From Chloroflexota bacterium (GTDB taxonomy: Bacteria > Chloroflexota > Dehalococcoidia > JACPQD01), in contig JACPQD010000021.1 of assembly GCA_016190665.1 (NCBI GenBank), forward strand, positions 1 to 64,000: DNA of 64,000 nt, in the 5' to 3' direction. Under the pieces are notes generated by a model. That model saw only the letters and a list, made by a program, of their open reading frames with translations, did no database searches and was not told where the DNA came from. Below are positions 1 to 10,236 of this stretch, one piece after another (the first letter of the stretch is position 1; each line of letters opens with the position of its first letter). The position numbers and the translations under genes were made by a program.

Positions 1-356
1 ATGTTTCCAATGGCCATCGTTCTCTGTCCACTCCCTCAACACAGTTGGATTACCACCTTCCGGGTGTGAACATTCTACACTATTTCGGCCTGAATTACGC
101 TCGTTCTACCTTCCAACATCAATTTCACTCACTGATTGGGGTCTCCCTTGCCCCTCTTCCCTCTCCCACGCTATACTGAAACCATCCTTCAACCAAGAGG
201 GGCAAGGCGCCAGCCATGAAACTCAACGTCAGCGTGTTCGAGAGGGTAGCCACAGGCGTCCCGGGATCATGCTGCCACGGGGAGGACTCTCTCCAGGACA
301 ACGAGAGACTGTAATTGCGCCTCGAGCGATCCCATTCCACAGCGGAGAACGAGCCA

Positions 357-1418
357 GTGACGAACACTACCCGCCGGGACTTCCTTCGCAAAATCATGGT
401 GGCTCTGGGCGGTCTGACCGGCGCCTCATTCTTTGGCAACTGCGTCCCCAAGGAGATTACGTCGCCACCGCCCACCGCCATCCCGCCCACTGTCGGCCCA
501 ACCTTATCGCCAACGCAGACAGTATCGCCTCCCACGGGGACTTCTGTCCCAACTTCGCCCACAGTGGCAGCAACCGCTACCTCAATGGCTGCCCCGAAGG
601 CGGCGCCGGAACTGGTGGTCGTCCGGAGTGGAGAGCCGGAGCAACTGGTGCGCCGCGCCGTGGCCGCGCTGGGCGGCATCGAGCGCTTCGTTAGGCCCGG
701 CAACGACGTTATCATCAAGCCCAATATCTGCGTTGCCTACCATACCTATGAGTACGCCGCCACCACCAATCCCTGGGTGGTGGGCGCGCTGGTGAGGATG
801 TGCCTGGAGGGGGGCGCGAAACGCGTCCGCGTCATGGACCTCCCCTTTGGCGGCTCCCCTGAGGAGGCTTATGTGAAAAGCGGCATTCGGGAGCAGGTGG
901 AGGCGGCAGGCGGCCAGATGGAGCTGATGTCATCCTTCAAGTATGTCTCGGTAGATATCCCCGAAGGCAGGGAGCTGAAGCAGGCCACCATCTATGCTGA
1001 CGTCCTTGAGGCTGATGTCCTGATCAACGTGCCCATAGCCAAGAATCACGGCCTGTCCCGCCTGACCCTGGGCATGAAGAACCTCATGGGCGTGATGACC
1101 AACCGGGAACGCCCTTTGATGCACCGCAGCCTGGGGCAGCGCCTGCCCGATCTGTCGACTCGCATCAAACCTACGCTGAATGTCATCGACGCAGTGCGCA
1201 TCCTGACCGCGAACGGTCCCACTGGCGGCAACCTGGCCGACGTCAAGAAACTGGATACCATCATCGCCAGCACCGACATCGTGGCGGCGGACACCTATGC
1301 CGCTACTCTCTTCGGCATGAAGCCCGCTGATCTTCCCTATATCACCACCGCTGCGGCCAGGGGACTGGGCAGGAGCGATCTGGCCAGCCTGAGGATCGAA
1401 GAGGTGTCCGCCGGCTAG
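357..1418 (+). CDS. DUF362 domain-containing protein with Tat-type signal
   Basis: ORF 315..1418; likely GTG start at 357 giving VTNTTRRDFLRKIMVALGG (twin-arginine motif), lipobox-like Cys, Pro/Thr-rich linker, then NDVIIKPNICVAYHTYEYAATTNPWVV...INVPIAKNHGLSRLTLGMKNLMGV typical of DUF362. Confidence 0.85.
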   Translation: MTNTTRRDFLRKIMVALGGLTGASFFGNCVPKEITSPPPTAIPPTVGPTLSPTQTVSPPTGTSVPTSPTVAATATSMAAPKAAPELVVVRSGEPEQLVRRAVAALGGIERFVRPGNDVIIKPNICVAYHTYEYAATTNPWVVGALVRMCLEGGAKRVRVMDLPFGGSPEEAYVKSGIREQVEAAGGQMELMSSFKYVSVDIPEGRELKQATIYADVLEADVLINVPIAKNHGLSRLTLGMKNLMGVMTNRERPLMHRSLGQRLPDLSTRIKPTLNVIDAVRILTANGPTGGNLADVKKLDTIIASTDIVAADTYAATLFGMKPADLPYITTAAARGLGRSDLASLRIEEVSAG

Positions 1419-1583
1419 CCATTGTTGCAGCCCTTTCCTGGACAGGGGTCATGAAACTTTTCTTCCAGTTCCATTGTAATAGTAAATAAGCCCGCCCGCA
1501 CACGGAGGGAAGGCCGGGAACGATCCCCTGCACAACGGATCCCGCGGTGGCTACCGTACGGCTGAAAGAGGAGCTGGAACGCC

Positions 1584-2612
1584 ATGACTGACACTTCACG
1601 TCGAGACTTCCTGCGCCGGATGCTGATGGGGTTGGGTGGCTTGGTGGGTGTCCCGCTGTTAGGATCGTGCACGTCCAGGGAGGTGGCCGCGCCTGTGGTC
1701 GCACCGCCGCTGCCCACAGTCGCACCTCCCCCCTCGATTCCGACGGCTGCGCCTGCGGCCACCGCAACCAGCGTCCCGGCTACCCCCAAGCCCTCCCCTG
1801 AGCTGGTTGTGGCGCGCGGCGGGGACGACCCGGAACTGCTGGTGCGGCGCGCTGTGGCGGCGCTGGGTGGGATCGATCGTTTCGTGAAGCCGGGCAACGA
1901 CGTCATCGTCAAGCCCAACATCTGCGTCGCTTATCACACCTATGAATACGCTGCCACCACTAACCCCTGGGTGGTGCGCGCCCTGGTCAAGATGTCTCTG
2001 GAGGCGGGCGCGCGCCGTGTGCGCGTCATGGACTTCCCCAACGGCGGCACGGCTGACGTGGCCTATGTGAAGAGCGGCATCGCGGAGCAGGTGGAGGCGG
2101 CGGGAGGGCATATGGAGTATATGTCCAGCTTCAAGTATGTCTTCGCCGACATACCCGAAGGCAGGGACATCCGCAAGTGGGAGATCTATGAGGATATCCT
2201 GAAGGCGGACGTTGTCATCAACGTCCCGATAGCCAAAGACCACCGCCTGGCGAAGCTCACCATGGGTATGAAGAACCTCATGGGCGTCTTGCGCAAAGAG
2301 ACTCGGAACCAGATGCACAATAATCAGGGACAGCGACTGGCGGATGTAGCCAGTCGCATCCGACCAACGCTGACCATCGTCGATGCGGTGCGCATCCTGG
2401 TGGCCCACGGGCCCAACGGCGGCAATCTCGCCGATGTAAGGAAGCTGGACACCGTCATCGCCAGCCCCGACTTCGTGGCCGCTGACAGCTACGGCGCGAC
2501 GCTCTTCGACATGAAGCCCAGCGATCTCGGTTACATCGAGGCGGCCACCGCCATGGGCTTGGGCAAGAGCAACCTGGCCAGTCTCAGGATCGAGGAGATA
2601 GCTGTTGCCTAG
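1584..2612 (+). CDS. DUF362 domain-containing protein with Tat-type signal (tandem paralogue)
   Basis: MTDTSRRDFLRRMLMGLGGLVGVPLLGSC; nearly collinear with the preceding gene over its full length. Confidence 0.85.
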   Translation: MTDTSRRDFLRRMLMGLGGLVGVPLLGSCTSREVAAPVVAPPLPTVAPPPSIPTAAPAATATSVPATPKPSPELVVARGGDDPELLVRRAVAALGGIDRFVKPGNDVIVKPNICVAYHTYEYAATTNPWVVRALVKMSLEAGARRVRVMDFPNGGTADVAYVKSGIAEQVEAAGGHMEYMSSFKYVFADIPEGRDIRKWEIYEDILKADVVINVPIAKDHRLAKLTMGMKNLMGVLRKETRNQMHNNQGQRLADVASRIRPTLTIVDAVRILVAHGPNGGNLADVRKLDTVIASPDFVAADSYGATLFDMKPSDLGYIEAATAMGLGKSNLASLRIEEIAVA

Positions 2613-4152
2613 CGGCAAACCGAATGCCGGCTGGCTGTGGGGCGGCTGGCCGCGGCTCCGCAAGACCGTCCAATGGGTCGCCTTCTTCCTTTTCGTCGTG
2701 CTTTTCGTGTGGTCGCGCCGTGGCGGCTGGGACCCAGACCTCGTTAACATCCCTATGCGGCTGGACCCCCTGGCGATGTTGGCCAACGCCCTGGCCAGCC
2801 GCACCTTTCTCGCTTCCTCAGCCCTGGCGCTGACAACCCTGGCGCTGGCCCTTCTCTTCGGGAGGGCGTGGTGTGGGTGGCTCTGTCCTCTGGGCAAGAC
2901 ACTGGACCTGTTTTCGCTGCGGCGCTGGCGGGGGAAGCGTCCCACGCCGCCTGACGCCTGGCGCGCCGGGAAGTACGCCATCTTGCTGACCATCCTGGCG
3001 GCGGCGCTCTTCGCCAACCTCACGCTTATGTTCCTCGATCCCTTGACCCTGGTTTTCCGTACTTTGACCGTCAGTGTCTGGCCCTCCGTCGACCAACTGG
3101 TCACTTCAATGGAAGCCGCGCTGTATCAGGCGTCTTTCCTGCGGCCCGCCCTGTCCGCCTTCGAAAGCCTAGTGCGGCCCAAGATACTCCCTCCGGATGC
3201 CGCCTTCTATCGCTTCGCGTGGCTCTACGCCGCAATCTTTGCCGGGATAGTCCTTCTCAATCTGGTGGCGCAACGGTTCTGGTGCCGCTACCTCTGCCCA
3301 CTGGGTGCTCTGCTGGGACTGCTCAGCAAGGTGGCCATCGTGCGGCGACAGGTGACGGGCAAGTGCGACCAGTGCAACGCCTGCGCGCAGGTCTGTCCGA
3401 CTGGCACGATCCAGCCGGCAAAGGGGTACGCCAGCGACCCCAGCGAATGTACCATGTGCCTGGAGTGCATGAAGGTCTGCCAGCAGAGCGCCGTTGCCTT
3501 CATGCCGCAGCGCTCGCTGGCCCAGTGGAATCGCTACGATCCGGGCCGAAGGCAGGCTGTCGCCGGCTTCGGCGTGGCCGTCGCCGGCATAACGCTGTTT
3601 CGCAGCGACTTCAACGCCCGGCGGGAGAGTCCCTGGCTTATCCGCCCGCCTGGAGCCAGGGAGAACGACCTGCTGTCCAAATGTATCCGTTGCGGCGAGT
3701 GTTTCCGCGCCTGTCCCACCAGCGCTATTCAGCCGGCGATATGGGAGGCCGGGATGGAGGGGCTCTGGACGCCCACGCTGGCGATGAGGCTGGGCTACTG
3801 CGATTACTCGTGCAACGCTTGCGGCCTGGTGTGCCCTGTGCAGGCGATCCCCCGCCTGAGCCTCGAGGAGAAGCGGGAGAAGGTCATTGGCTTCGCCTAC
3901 ATCGACGAAAACCGCTGCATCCCCTGGACGGACTACCGCGACTGCATTGTCTGCGAGGAGATGTGCCCGGTGCCCGAGAAAGCTGTCGTGCTGGAAAGGG
4001 TGGAGGTGCGGAATCCGGATGGCAAGCTGGTGAGCCTGCAACTGCCCCGTGTGGTCCGGGAACGGTGCATAGGATGCGGCATATGCGAGTACCAGTGCCC
4101 TGTTAACGGCGAGGCTGCGATTGGGGTTTACGTGCCTGGCGCGGTCGTGTGA
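2605..4152 (+). CDS. Membrane-bound 4Fe-4S polyferredoxin (NapH/CcoG-like)
   Basis: N-terminal TM segments with CGWLCPLGK and CRYLCPLGA, followed by several CxxCxxCxxxCP clusters (CDQCNACAQVCP, CTMCLECMKVC, CIRCGECFRACP, CIGCGICEYQCP). Overlaps the stop of the upstream DUF362 gene. Confidence 0.88.
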   Translation: MPSGKPNAGWLWGGWPRLRKTVQWVAFFLFVVLFVWSRRGGWDPDLVNIPMRLDPLAMLANALASRTFLASSALALTTLALALLFGRAWCGWLCPLGKTLDLFSLRRWRGKRPTPPDAWRAGKYAILLTILAAALFANLTLMFLDPLTLVFRTLTVSVWPSVDQLVTSMEAALYQASFLRPALSAFESLVRPKILPPDAAFYRFAWLYAAIFAGIVLLNLVAQRFWCRYLCPLGALLGLLSKVAIVRRQVTGKCDQCNACAQVCPTGTIQPAKGYASDPSECTMCLECMKVCQQSAVAFMPQRSLAQWNRYDPGRRQAVAGFGVAVAGITLFRSDFNARRESPWLIRPPGARENDLLSKCIRCGECFRACPTSAIQPAIWEAGMEGLWTPTLAMRLGYCDYSCNACGLVCPVQAIPRLSLEEKREKVIGFAYIDENRCIPWTDYRDCIVCEEMCPVPEKAVVLERVEVRNPDGKLVSLQLPRVVRERCIGCGICEYQCPVNGEAAIGVYVPGAVV

Positions 4153-4243
4153 GCCTTTGCCAGCCAGCATATCCTGGATATCGAAAGCAAGGCGACCGTC
4201 CCGACACGTCGGGGCGGTCGCCTGTTCCACGCCGGACCAGGCT

Positions 4244-4900
4244 CTAGCTATCCATCGCGATGAGCCCTTTGCGAATGGCGTACTTGATAAGGTCAGTCCG
4301 GCTATGGACGTCGAGTTTCGACATGATCCTCTCTCTATGGCCCAGGACCGTCTTGACGCTTATGCACAGCAGGGTCGCTATCTCTCGATTGGCGCGCCCC
4401 TCAGCGACATACCGGAGCACTTCCCTTTCCCTCTCGGTCAGGCTATCGTAGGGGTCTTCGTCCGCTCGCTGCAGATAGTCCTTCACCATCCACTTGGCCA
4501 TGGAAGGATGAAGGAAGGCATCTCCTTGATTCACCGAACGGATGGCGGCCACCAGTTCCACCGGGCCTGCCTTCTTGGGCACGTAGCCAGAAGCTCCAGC
4601 CTTGATGCTGGATAGGGCGTATTCTTTGTTGTCGTACTGAGTCAGCATCAGCACCTTTGCCTTTGGGTTGGCCTTGGTGATGCGCCGTGTGGCCTCCAGC
4701 CCATCTATGAGCGGCATGGCGATGTCCATTAGCACCACATCCGGCTGCAGTTCGCTCGTCATCTCCACAGCTTCCTTGCCGTTGGAGGCCTCCCCGATGA
4801 CCTCTATGTCCTCTTCCAACTCCAGCAGCGCGCGAATGCCGCTGCGCACGATGGAATGGTCATCCGATATCAGCACGCGTATCTTAGTATTCGTTACCAT
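4244..4900 (-). CDS. LuxR/NarL-family response regulator
   Basis: REC domain (RVLISDDHSIVRSGIRALLE...DVVLMDIAMP...) plus C-terminal HTH (LTEREREVLRYVAEGRANREIATLLCISVKTV). Confidence 0.93.
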   Translation of the reverse strand: MVTNTKIRVLISDDHSIVRSGIRALLELEEDIEVIGEASNGKEAVEMTSELQPDVVLMDIAMPLIDGLEATRRITKANPKAKVLMLTQYDNKEYALSSIKAGASGYVPKKAGPVELVAAIRSVNQGDAFLHPSMAKWMVKDYLQRADEDPYDSLTEREREVLRYVAEGRANREIATLLCISVKTVLGHRERIMSKLDVHSRTDLIKYAIRKGLIAMDS

Positions 4901-6538
4901 CTAAGTCGTTGGGATCTCCACATGAATGCGGGTCCCCCTCCCTTCTTTGGATTCAATAGTGAGATTTCCGCTCAGCAGCTCCGCCCTTTCCTTCATGCCC
5001 AGCAAGCCAAATCCGCGGCCTGTCTCCTGCGAAATCGTGACCTCCTTCGGACGAAAGCCGACGCCATCATCGACAATGGTGACGGCGACGCCTCGCTCCT
5101 TGAACTCGAGGGTCACCTGCACTCGCCGGGCGCTGGCATGCCTTACTATGTTGGTTATCGCCTCTTGAGTGATCCTGAACAAGGCAATCTCGACCTGCGG
5201 CAATAGGGCGCGGGCCGCTCCTATGGTCTCGAAGGATACCTCTATCTCCCCTTCGTCAAGATGTTTATCTGTGAGCCACTCTATCGCCGGTATGAGCCCG
5301 AGATCATCCAGCAGGGTCGGACGGAGCTCATACACCACCCTGTTGATCTCGTCCAGCATCTTGACTGTCAATGACTGGATCTCGTCGAACTTTCTCTTTA
5401 TACCGGCATCGCGAGGCAGCGCCGCCGATACGGCGGCCACTTTCAGGGCCAGGCCAGTGAGCGACTGGCTTACGTCGTCGTGCAGCCCGCGGGCGATCCT
5501 CCTGCGCTCTTCCTCCTCTATGGAGATAATCTGACGCAGCAGTTCGCGCACGCTCTCCTCCTTCTCCCGGATCTCCTTGTAGAGCATGGCGTTCTCAATG
5601 GCGATAGCCACCTGATTGCTCAGGCTGTTGACGAGCATGATGTTCCTGTTGGTGAAGCCCTGATCGTCCTTGGTGGAGAGGTTTAATACGCCCAGAACCT
5701 TGTCCTTGGATATCAGGGGAATGGAGGCAAAGGCTCTCAAGCCCTCCCGGGCTACTACAGGGCGATTGACCCGAGAGTCCTTGGCAATATCGTCGACGTA
5801 GATTGGCTCCTTGAGCGCAGCCGCTCTTCCGGCGATGCCCTCGCCCATTTTCAGCCTCTTCATCCCTCGAAGGTAAGCCGCGGAAAGTCCGCGATACACC
5901 CTGTAAGACAAAACGTTGGTGGTCGGATCCAGGAGGAGTATCCCGCCCACCTTGCCCCGGACCAGGGCGAGCGCCTTGTCCAGAGCGATTTCCAGAATCG
6001 TGTCCAGGTCCAGGGACTGGCTCATGGCGCTGACAATATCGTTGAGCATGAGGAAGTTGGCTTTCTCCTGCCTGGTTTGCTCTTCCAGCAGCTTCAGCTC
6101 AGTGACGTCCCGGACGATCAGCGCAAAGCCGTAGATATCGCCGCTCTCATCCCTCAGGGGTGAGGCCGCCACATCCGAAAAGGTCTCGCCCTGTCCGGTG
6201 TCGGGGACGCCTGCGTGAGTATGGGTGGAACGCGCCGATTTCCCGCTCTCCCATGCGGTCCGAACAGGGCACTCGTGAAATGGGTCATTGCAGGGATCCG
6301 ATCGTCCGTGAGAGACCTCGTAGCAGCACTTGCCGATGATCTCGGGCTTCGTTAGATTGTACCTTCGCAGCACGCTGGCGTTGGCATCCATAATGCGATA
6401 GTACCTGTCGATGATCATGACCTCGTCGTCCAGGCTATCGATAAAATCAGAAGAGCAGACTTCGCTCTGCCCCGTCAATTCTCGCGCCGTTTGGGGCATT
6501 TCACCCTTTCCTGTCAGGGCCATGCGTACTGCACACAT
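4901..6538 (-). CDS. PAS-GAF sensor histidine kinase (HisKA_3/NarX-like)
   Basis: PAS (IDSLDDEVMIIDRYYRIMDAN), GAF, HisKA_3 (EEERRRIARGLHDDVSQSLTGLAL) and HATPase (VDDGVGF...GFGLLGMKERAELL); adjacent to the response regulator on the same strand. Confidence 0.93.
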   Translation of the reverse strand: MCAVRMALTGKGEMPQTARELTGQSEVCSSDFIDSLDDEVMIIDRYYRIMDANASVLRRYNLTKPEIIGKCCYEVSHGRSDPCNDPFHECPVRTAWESGKSARSTHTHAGVPDTGQGETFSDVAASPLRDESGDIYGFALIVRDVTELKLLEEQTRQEKANFLMLNDIVSAMSQSLDLDTILEIALDKALALVRGKVGGILLLDPTTNVLSYRVYRGLSAAYLRGMKRLKMGEGIAGRAAALKEPIYVDDIAKDSRVNRPVVAREGLRAFASIPLISKDKVLGVLNLSTKDDQGFTNRNIMLVNSLSNQVAIAIENAMLYKEIREKEESVRELLRQIISIEEEERRRIARGLHDDVSQSLTGLALKVAAVSAALPRDAGIKRKFDEIQSLTVKMLDEINRVVYELRPTLLDDLGLIPAIEWLTDKHLDEGEIEVSFETIGAARALLPQVEIALFRITQEAITNIVRHASARRVQVTLEFKERGVAVTIVDDGVGFRPKEVTISQETGRGFGLLGMKERAELLSGNLTIESKEGRGTRIHVEIPTT

Positions 6539-6669
6539 ATTATTACACAGTTTTGAGCAAAACGGTCGAGTTAACCTTGCGGTCGCCGCAATAATGAGAG
6601 CGCAGGACTTCGCTGATTTCTCACGACAGGGGGAATGTTACCACAGGGCGAAAGAAATCTCAAGTTATG

Positions 6670-7620
6670 TCATGAGGGAGATTCGTGCCCGGCTGGAGCC
6701 CCTGACCCAATCCTCATGCCTCCGCCCACGAGGTCCAGGAGCAAACTGGCCTCCGCATCTGGGAAAGTCTTTCGCGCCCGTTCCAGGGCGAAGGCGCCCT
6801 TGCCAGACCGTTTGTCAAGGAGGACACCGACTACAGTGCCGCTGTGCGCGGCGTTGACGCCGACGGCCCCAACCGCCGCAGCGAAATCAAGCACCTGATT
6901 CAGATGAGGCTTGAAGAGTATCTCCTGGTTCAGCAGAGCGCTCAGGGTCGCGCCTTTGCCCACGAGCGCCGGGTCCCCCAAAGCGACGCCACGGCGCACC
7001 AACTCGAGCGCCTCGCTGATCTCCGAGCGCATTGCCCGGAGTGCAGCGCTCCTATCAATGCAGTTAAACTCCAGCGTATCAACGACGCCGCCGAAGTCCA
7101 GAGCCACAATCTCGATGGGTGGCGGCGGGCCCAACTCCACATGGAAGCTGCCTCGACGGTGGTCGAACAGGGAAATGCCTGGCAGCATAACCCCATCGCT
7201 CGGCTCTATGGAGACGGCCAGCCTGGCGATAGCCTCACCTGGCAGGGCCACGCCCAGGGCGGCGGCGGTAGCTGCGATGGCGGCGGACACGTCCGCAGTG
7301 CTGCTGGCCATGCCCTTGCCGCGAGGCAGGACGCTCTCCACCGTCAGCTCGGCGCTCAGTTCCTCCTTGCCCAGATGAACTAGCGTGGCCTTGACGGCAG
7401 CGAGCGACTTCTGGCAATCGCCGGGACCACTGATCACCGAACTCTGGCATCGCTTCAGAACTACCGACACTCTGGAGTACAGGTTCACCGGGCAGGTCAC
7501 CAGGAAATGGGTCCCATCAAGACAGCCCTGCACCAGCTCGCCGCAGGCGCCCGGGGCTGTCGCTGCCGCTGAACCGACAAGGCTGCCGGGCAATCGACGG
7601 GTCTTCTTAAGGAGGGTCAT
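6670..7620 (-). CDS. GHMP-family kinase, PduX-like L-threonine kinase (cobalamin aminopropanol arm)
   Basis: APGACGELVQGCLDGTHFLVTCPVNLYS and LPRGKGMASSTADVSAAIAA GHMP motif; lies in a cobalamin operon. Confidence 0.78.
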   Translation of the reverse strand: MTLLKKTRRLPGSLVGSAAATAPGACGELVQGCLDGTHFLVTCPVNLYSRVSVVLKRCQSSVISGPGDCQKSLAAVKATLVHLGKEELSAELTVESVLPRGKGMASSTADVSAAIAATAAALGVALPGEAIARLAVSIEPSDGVMLPGISLFDHRRGSFHVELGPPPPIEIVALDFGGVVDTLEFNCIDRSAALRAMRSEISEALELVRRGVALGDPALVGKGATLSALLNQEILFKPHLNQVLDFAAAVGAVGVNAAHSGTVVGVLLDKRSGKGAFALERARKTFPDAEASLLLDLVGGGMRIGSGAPAGHESPS

Positions 7621-8257
7621 CTTTGTTCCTTAACTTGGACGCCAGCGTTTTCAACTCCAACGCGAGACCGGCGATGGCTAGATACGCGCGGTCGGCCCGG
7701 GACGCCACGAGCTGATTGACGCGCCCCAGGATATCCTGGAACTGCCTGCCCAGGGGATAGGGAGGGACCAGTCCCATCCCCACCTCATTCGTTACCACAA
7801 TCAGCGTCGCCCTGCCCTTCTGGTAACAATCTAGAAGCTCCTGTGTGGCCCTCAGCACAGCGGACTCCAGGTCAACCTCGCTCATCCTCTCGCCATCTCG
7901 AAGCAACAAATTGCTGACCCACAGGCCAAGGCAGTCCACCAGGACCACATCGTGGTCGTTGACACCGCCGACCACGCTGGCCAAGTCGAAAGGCTCCTCG
8001 ATGGTAGTCCAGCTCTCAGGACGGGCGTCGCGATGGCAGCGGATGCGCGCCGCCATCTCCGGGTCGCGGGCCTCCGCCGTGGCGATGAAGAGGACGCGAG
8101 ATGTCGGCCCGCCTTCAGCGGACGCCAGCCGCTGGGCGAAGGCGCTCTTCCCGCTGCGAGCGCCGCCCAGCACCAGGATAAGTTGCTTCGTCATTCCACC
8201 GCCGCGACGGTCCCCTCGTTGAGGACGTCTTTCAGAGCAGTCAGCAGAACGGCGCAT
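7607..8257 (-). CDS. cobU: Bifunctional adenosylcobinamide kinase/adenosylcobinamide-phosphate guanylyltransferase
   Basis: LILVLGGARSGKSAFAQRLA P-loop; VVTNEVGMGLVPPYPLGRQFQDILGRVNQLVASRAD is characteristic of CobU/CobP. Confidence 0.92.
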   Translation of the reverse strand: MRRSADCSERRPQRGDRRGGGMTKQLILVLGGARSGKSAFAQRLASAEGGPTSRVLFIATAEARDPEMAARIRCHRDARPESWTTIEEPFDLASVVGGVNDHDVVLVDCLGLWVSNLLLRDGERMSEVDLESAVLRATQELLDCYQKGRATLIVVTNEVGMGLVPPYPLGRQFQDILGRVNQLVASRADRAYLAIAGLALELKTLASKLRNKDDPP

Positions 8258-9291
8258 TCCGCTTTACGCCGAATAGCGATGCGGATATATCTCGGCAGGC
8301 CAAAGGAAGTGCAGTCGCGCACGCAAATGCCCTTGCCCAGAAGCTGGCGGCGCACTGAAGACGCCTCGCCCACCTCCACCAGGACGAAGTTGGCCGAAGG
8401 CGGAAGGAACCTGAGCCGCAGCGCTTGCAACTCCCGGACGATAAGGTCTCTCGCCCCCCCGACGCACCGCTGCGCCTTGATCAGGTGTTCCTGGTCAGAC
8501 AAGGAGGCTAGACCCCCTGCCTGCGCCGCCGCGTTGACGCTCCAGGTTGGCTGGCGCGAGAAAAGGAGCTGCGCCACACCTGGCGGGCATAGAGCGTATC
8601 CCAGGCGCAGTCCGGTCAGAGCGTAATCCTTGGTCATGGAGCGCAGCAGCATCACGTTCCCCGAAGCAAGGAGTTCAGTGGCGTCCCAGGCGCTGTCGAC
8701 GAAGGAAACGTAGGCTTCGTCCAGGACCAGCATTCCGGGCCGAGCCGCTTCTGCCAGCTCCTCAACTTCCCTGCGCTCCAAGTAGACGCCCGTGGGGTTG
8801 TTAGGATTGCAGAGGAAGACCAGCCCGGGCTTCAGGTCCCTGACGGTCCGGCAGGATTCCTGTATGTCCCAGGAGAAGCCGCGACCTTCCTCCGCGGAAA
8901 TAGTATGGAGGCTCGCACCCGCTACGCGGCAAGCCGCCTCGTATTCGCCGAAGGTGGGGCCGAGGACGACCGCCTCATCTCCCGCGCTCAAACAGGAGCT
9001 GGCAGTCAGATGGATAAGATCCGTGGAGCCGTTGCCGGGAACAATCTGTTCCATCGCGACACCGGTGACGGCCGCCAGCGCCTCTCTGAGCTCCAGGCTC
9101 TCAGGGTCCGGATAGTACGCCAGGTCCAACCTTGCCACCGCCTCTTTGACCTTCGGCGATGGCCCAAGAGGGTTGACGCTGCTGCTGAAATCGATGATGT
9201 GGTCAAGACCGAGAAGCCGCAACTCTCGGACGCCAAGCCCCCCATGGACCGGTTTTTGGATTAGCAAAGGTTTACTATCGCAAGACGCCAT
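8191..9291 (-). CDS. cobD: Threonine-phosphate decarboxylase / class-I PLP aminotransferase-like
   Basis: HGGLGVRELRLLGLDHIIDFSSSVNPLGPSP N-terminus; CNPNNPTGVYL; SMTKDYALTGLRLGYAL PLP-Lys motif; located between cobU and cbiB. Confidence 0.88.
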   Translation of the reverse strand: MASCDSKPLLIQKPVHGGLGVRELRLLGLDHIIDFSSSVNPLGPSPKVKEAVARLDLAYYPDPESLELREALAAVTGVAMEQIVPGNGSTDLIHLTASSCLSAGDEAVVLGPTFGEYEAACRVAGASLHTISAEEGRGFSWDIQESCRTVRDLKPGLVFLCNPNNPTGVYLERREVEELAEAARPGMLVLDEAYVSFVDSAWDATELLASGNVMLLRSMTKDYALTGLRLGYALCPPGVAQLLFSRQPTWSVNAAAQAGGLASLSDQEHLIKAQRCVGGARDLIVRELQALRLRFLPPSANFVLVEVGEASSVRRQLLGKGICVRDCTSFGLPRYIRIAIRRKAECAVLLTALKDVLNEGTVAAVE

Positions 9292-10234
9292 AACGCAACA
9301 CCAGAATGCCTAAGGCCAGCAAAAAAGATAACGCCGCTACCGAATGCAGGATTCCAACCGAGACCATGATGTCTCGAGGCTCGACGGGTCGGATAGGATC
9401 TCCCAGCTCGTAGTGCCCCACCTTTCGCAGTCGAACGCCCAGCGTGCCCGCCATAGCGCTCATGGTCCAGCCGGCATTGGGGCTTTCCGTCTTGCCGTGA
9501 TCGCGCCACATCGTTTGCCAGGCCCGCCAGGCTGCCGCCAGTCCCAGGCCGCAAGTCGAAAGGACCAGCAGCAGTGCGGAGAGGCGCGATGGGACAAGGT
9601 TAAGGAGGTCGTCCAGCCGAGCGGCCGCCTTCCCCAGGTACTCGTAGCGCTGATGGTAGCCTATCATGCTGTCGAGAGTATTGACAGCTCGGTAGGCTAC
9701 CGCCCCGGGCAGCCCAAAGAGCGCAAAGGCCAGCCAGGGAGCTACGAAGGCGTCGGTTGTGTTCTCGGCGACTGACTCCACCGCTGCCGAAGCTATCAAC
9801 TCCGGTGAGAGGCCAGAGGTATCCCGGCTGACCAGGCTCTTGAGTCCTTCCCTGGCCTCCTCCACTCGTCCCCCCTCGAGGCTGCGACGCACCATTGTGG
9901 CTGCCCTGCTCAACCCGCTAACGGCGAAACTGCCCTTCAGGAGGCATGCGCCTACGAGAATGTAGGCAAGTGTGCCGATGAAAGCCTGGCTTTTGACCAG
10001 AGCATAAGCGGCCAGAGCGAACGCAGCCGGAATCAGGACTGCCATGGCAACCCCGTAGACCAGCGGCGCCGCCTTGCCTGCGCGGGGAGCGCGCTTTTCG
10101 GTGAAGGAGACGAGGTGACCCATAGCGCTGACCGGATGCAGGCGCTTCGGCTCGCCCAGGGCCACATCCCAGAACACGGCCAACGTGAGCATTGCCGCCT
10201 CCGCCAGAACGTCTCCGCCAAGAAGACCCAGCAA
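9275..10234 (-). CDS. cbiB: Adenosylcobinamide-phosphate synthase
   Basis: FWDVALGEPKRLHPVSAMGHLVSFTEKRAPR; SVAENTTDAFVAPWLAFALFGLPGAVAYRAVNTLDSMIGYH; overlaps cobD. Confidence 0.92.
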   Translation of the reverse strand: MLGLLGGDVLAEAAMLTLAVFWDVALGEPKRLHPVSAMGHLVSFTEKRAPRAGKAAPLVYGVAMAVLIPAAFALAAYALVKSQAFIGTLAYILVGACLLKGSFAVSGLSRAATMVRRSLEGGRVEEAREGLKSLVSRDTSGLSPELIASAAVESVAENTTDAFVAPWLAFALFGLPGAVAYRAVNTLDSMIGYHQRYEYLGKAAARLDDLLNLVPSRLSALLLVLSTCGLGLAAAWRAWQTMWRDHGKTESPNAGWTMSAMAGTLGVRLRKVGHYELGDPIRPVEPRDIMVSVGILHSVAALSFLLALGILVLRYGVLR

Positions 10235-10236
10235 GG

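Noticed and set aside
1659-3104. Long minus-strand ORF (481 aa) and other long antisense ORFs (e.g. 23600..24745, 44577..46073, 42410..43516)
   Set aside because: They lie antisense to well-supported genes in GC-rich DNA, have low-complexity or His/Arg-rich translations and no recognisable domains.
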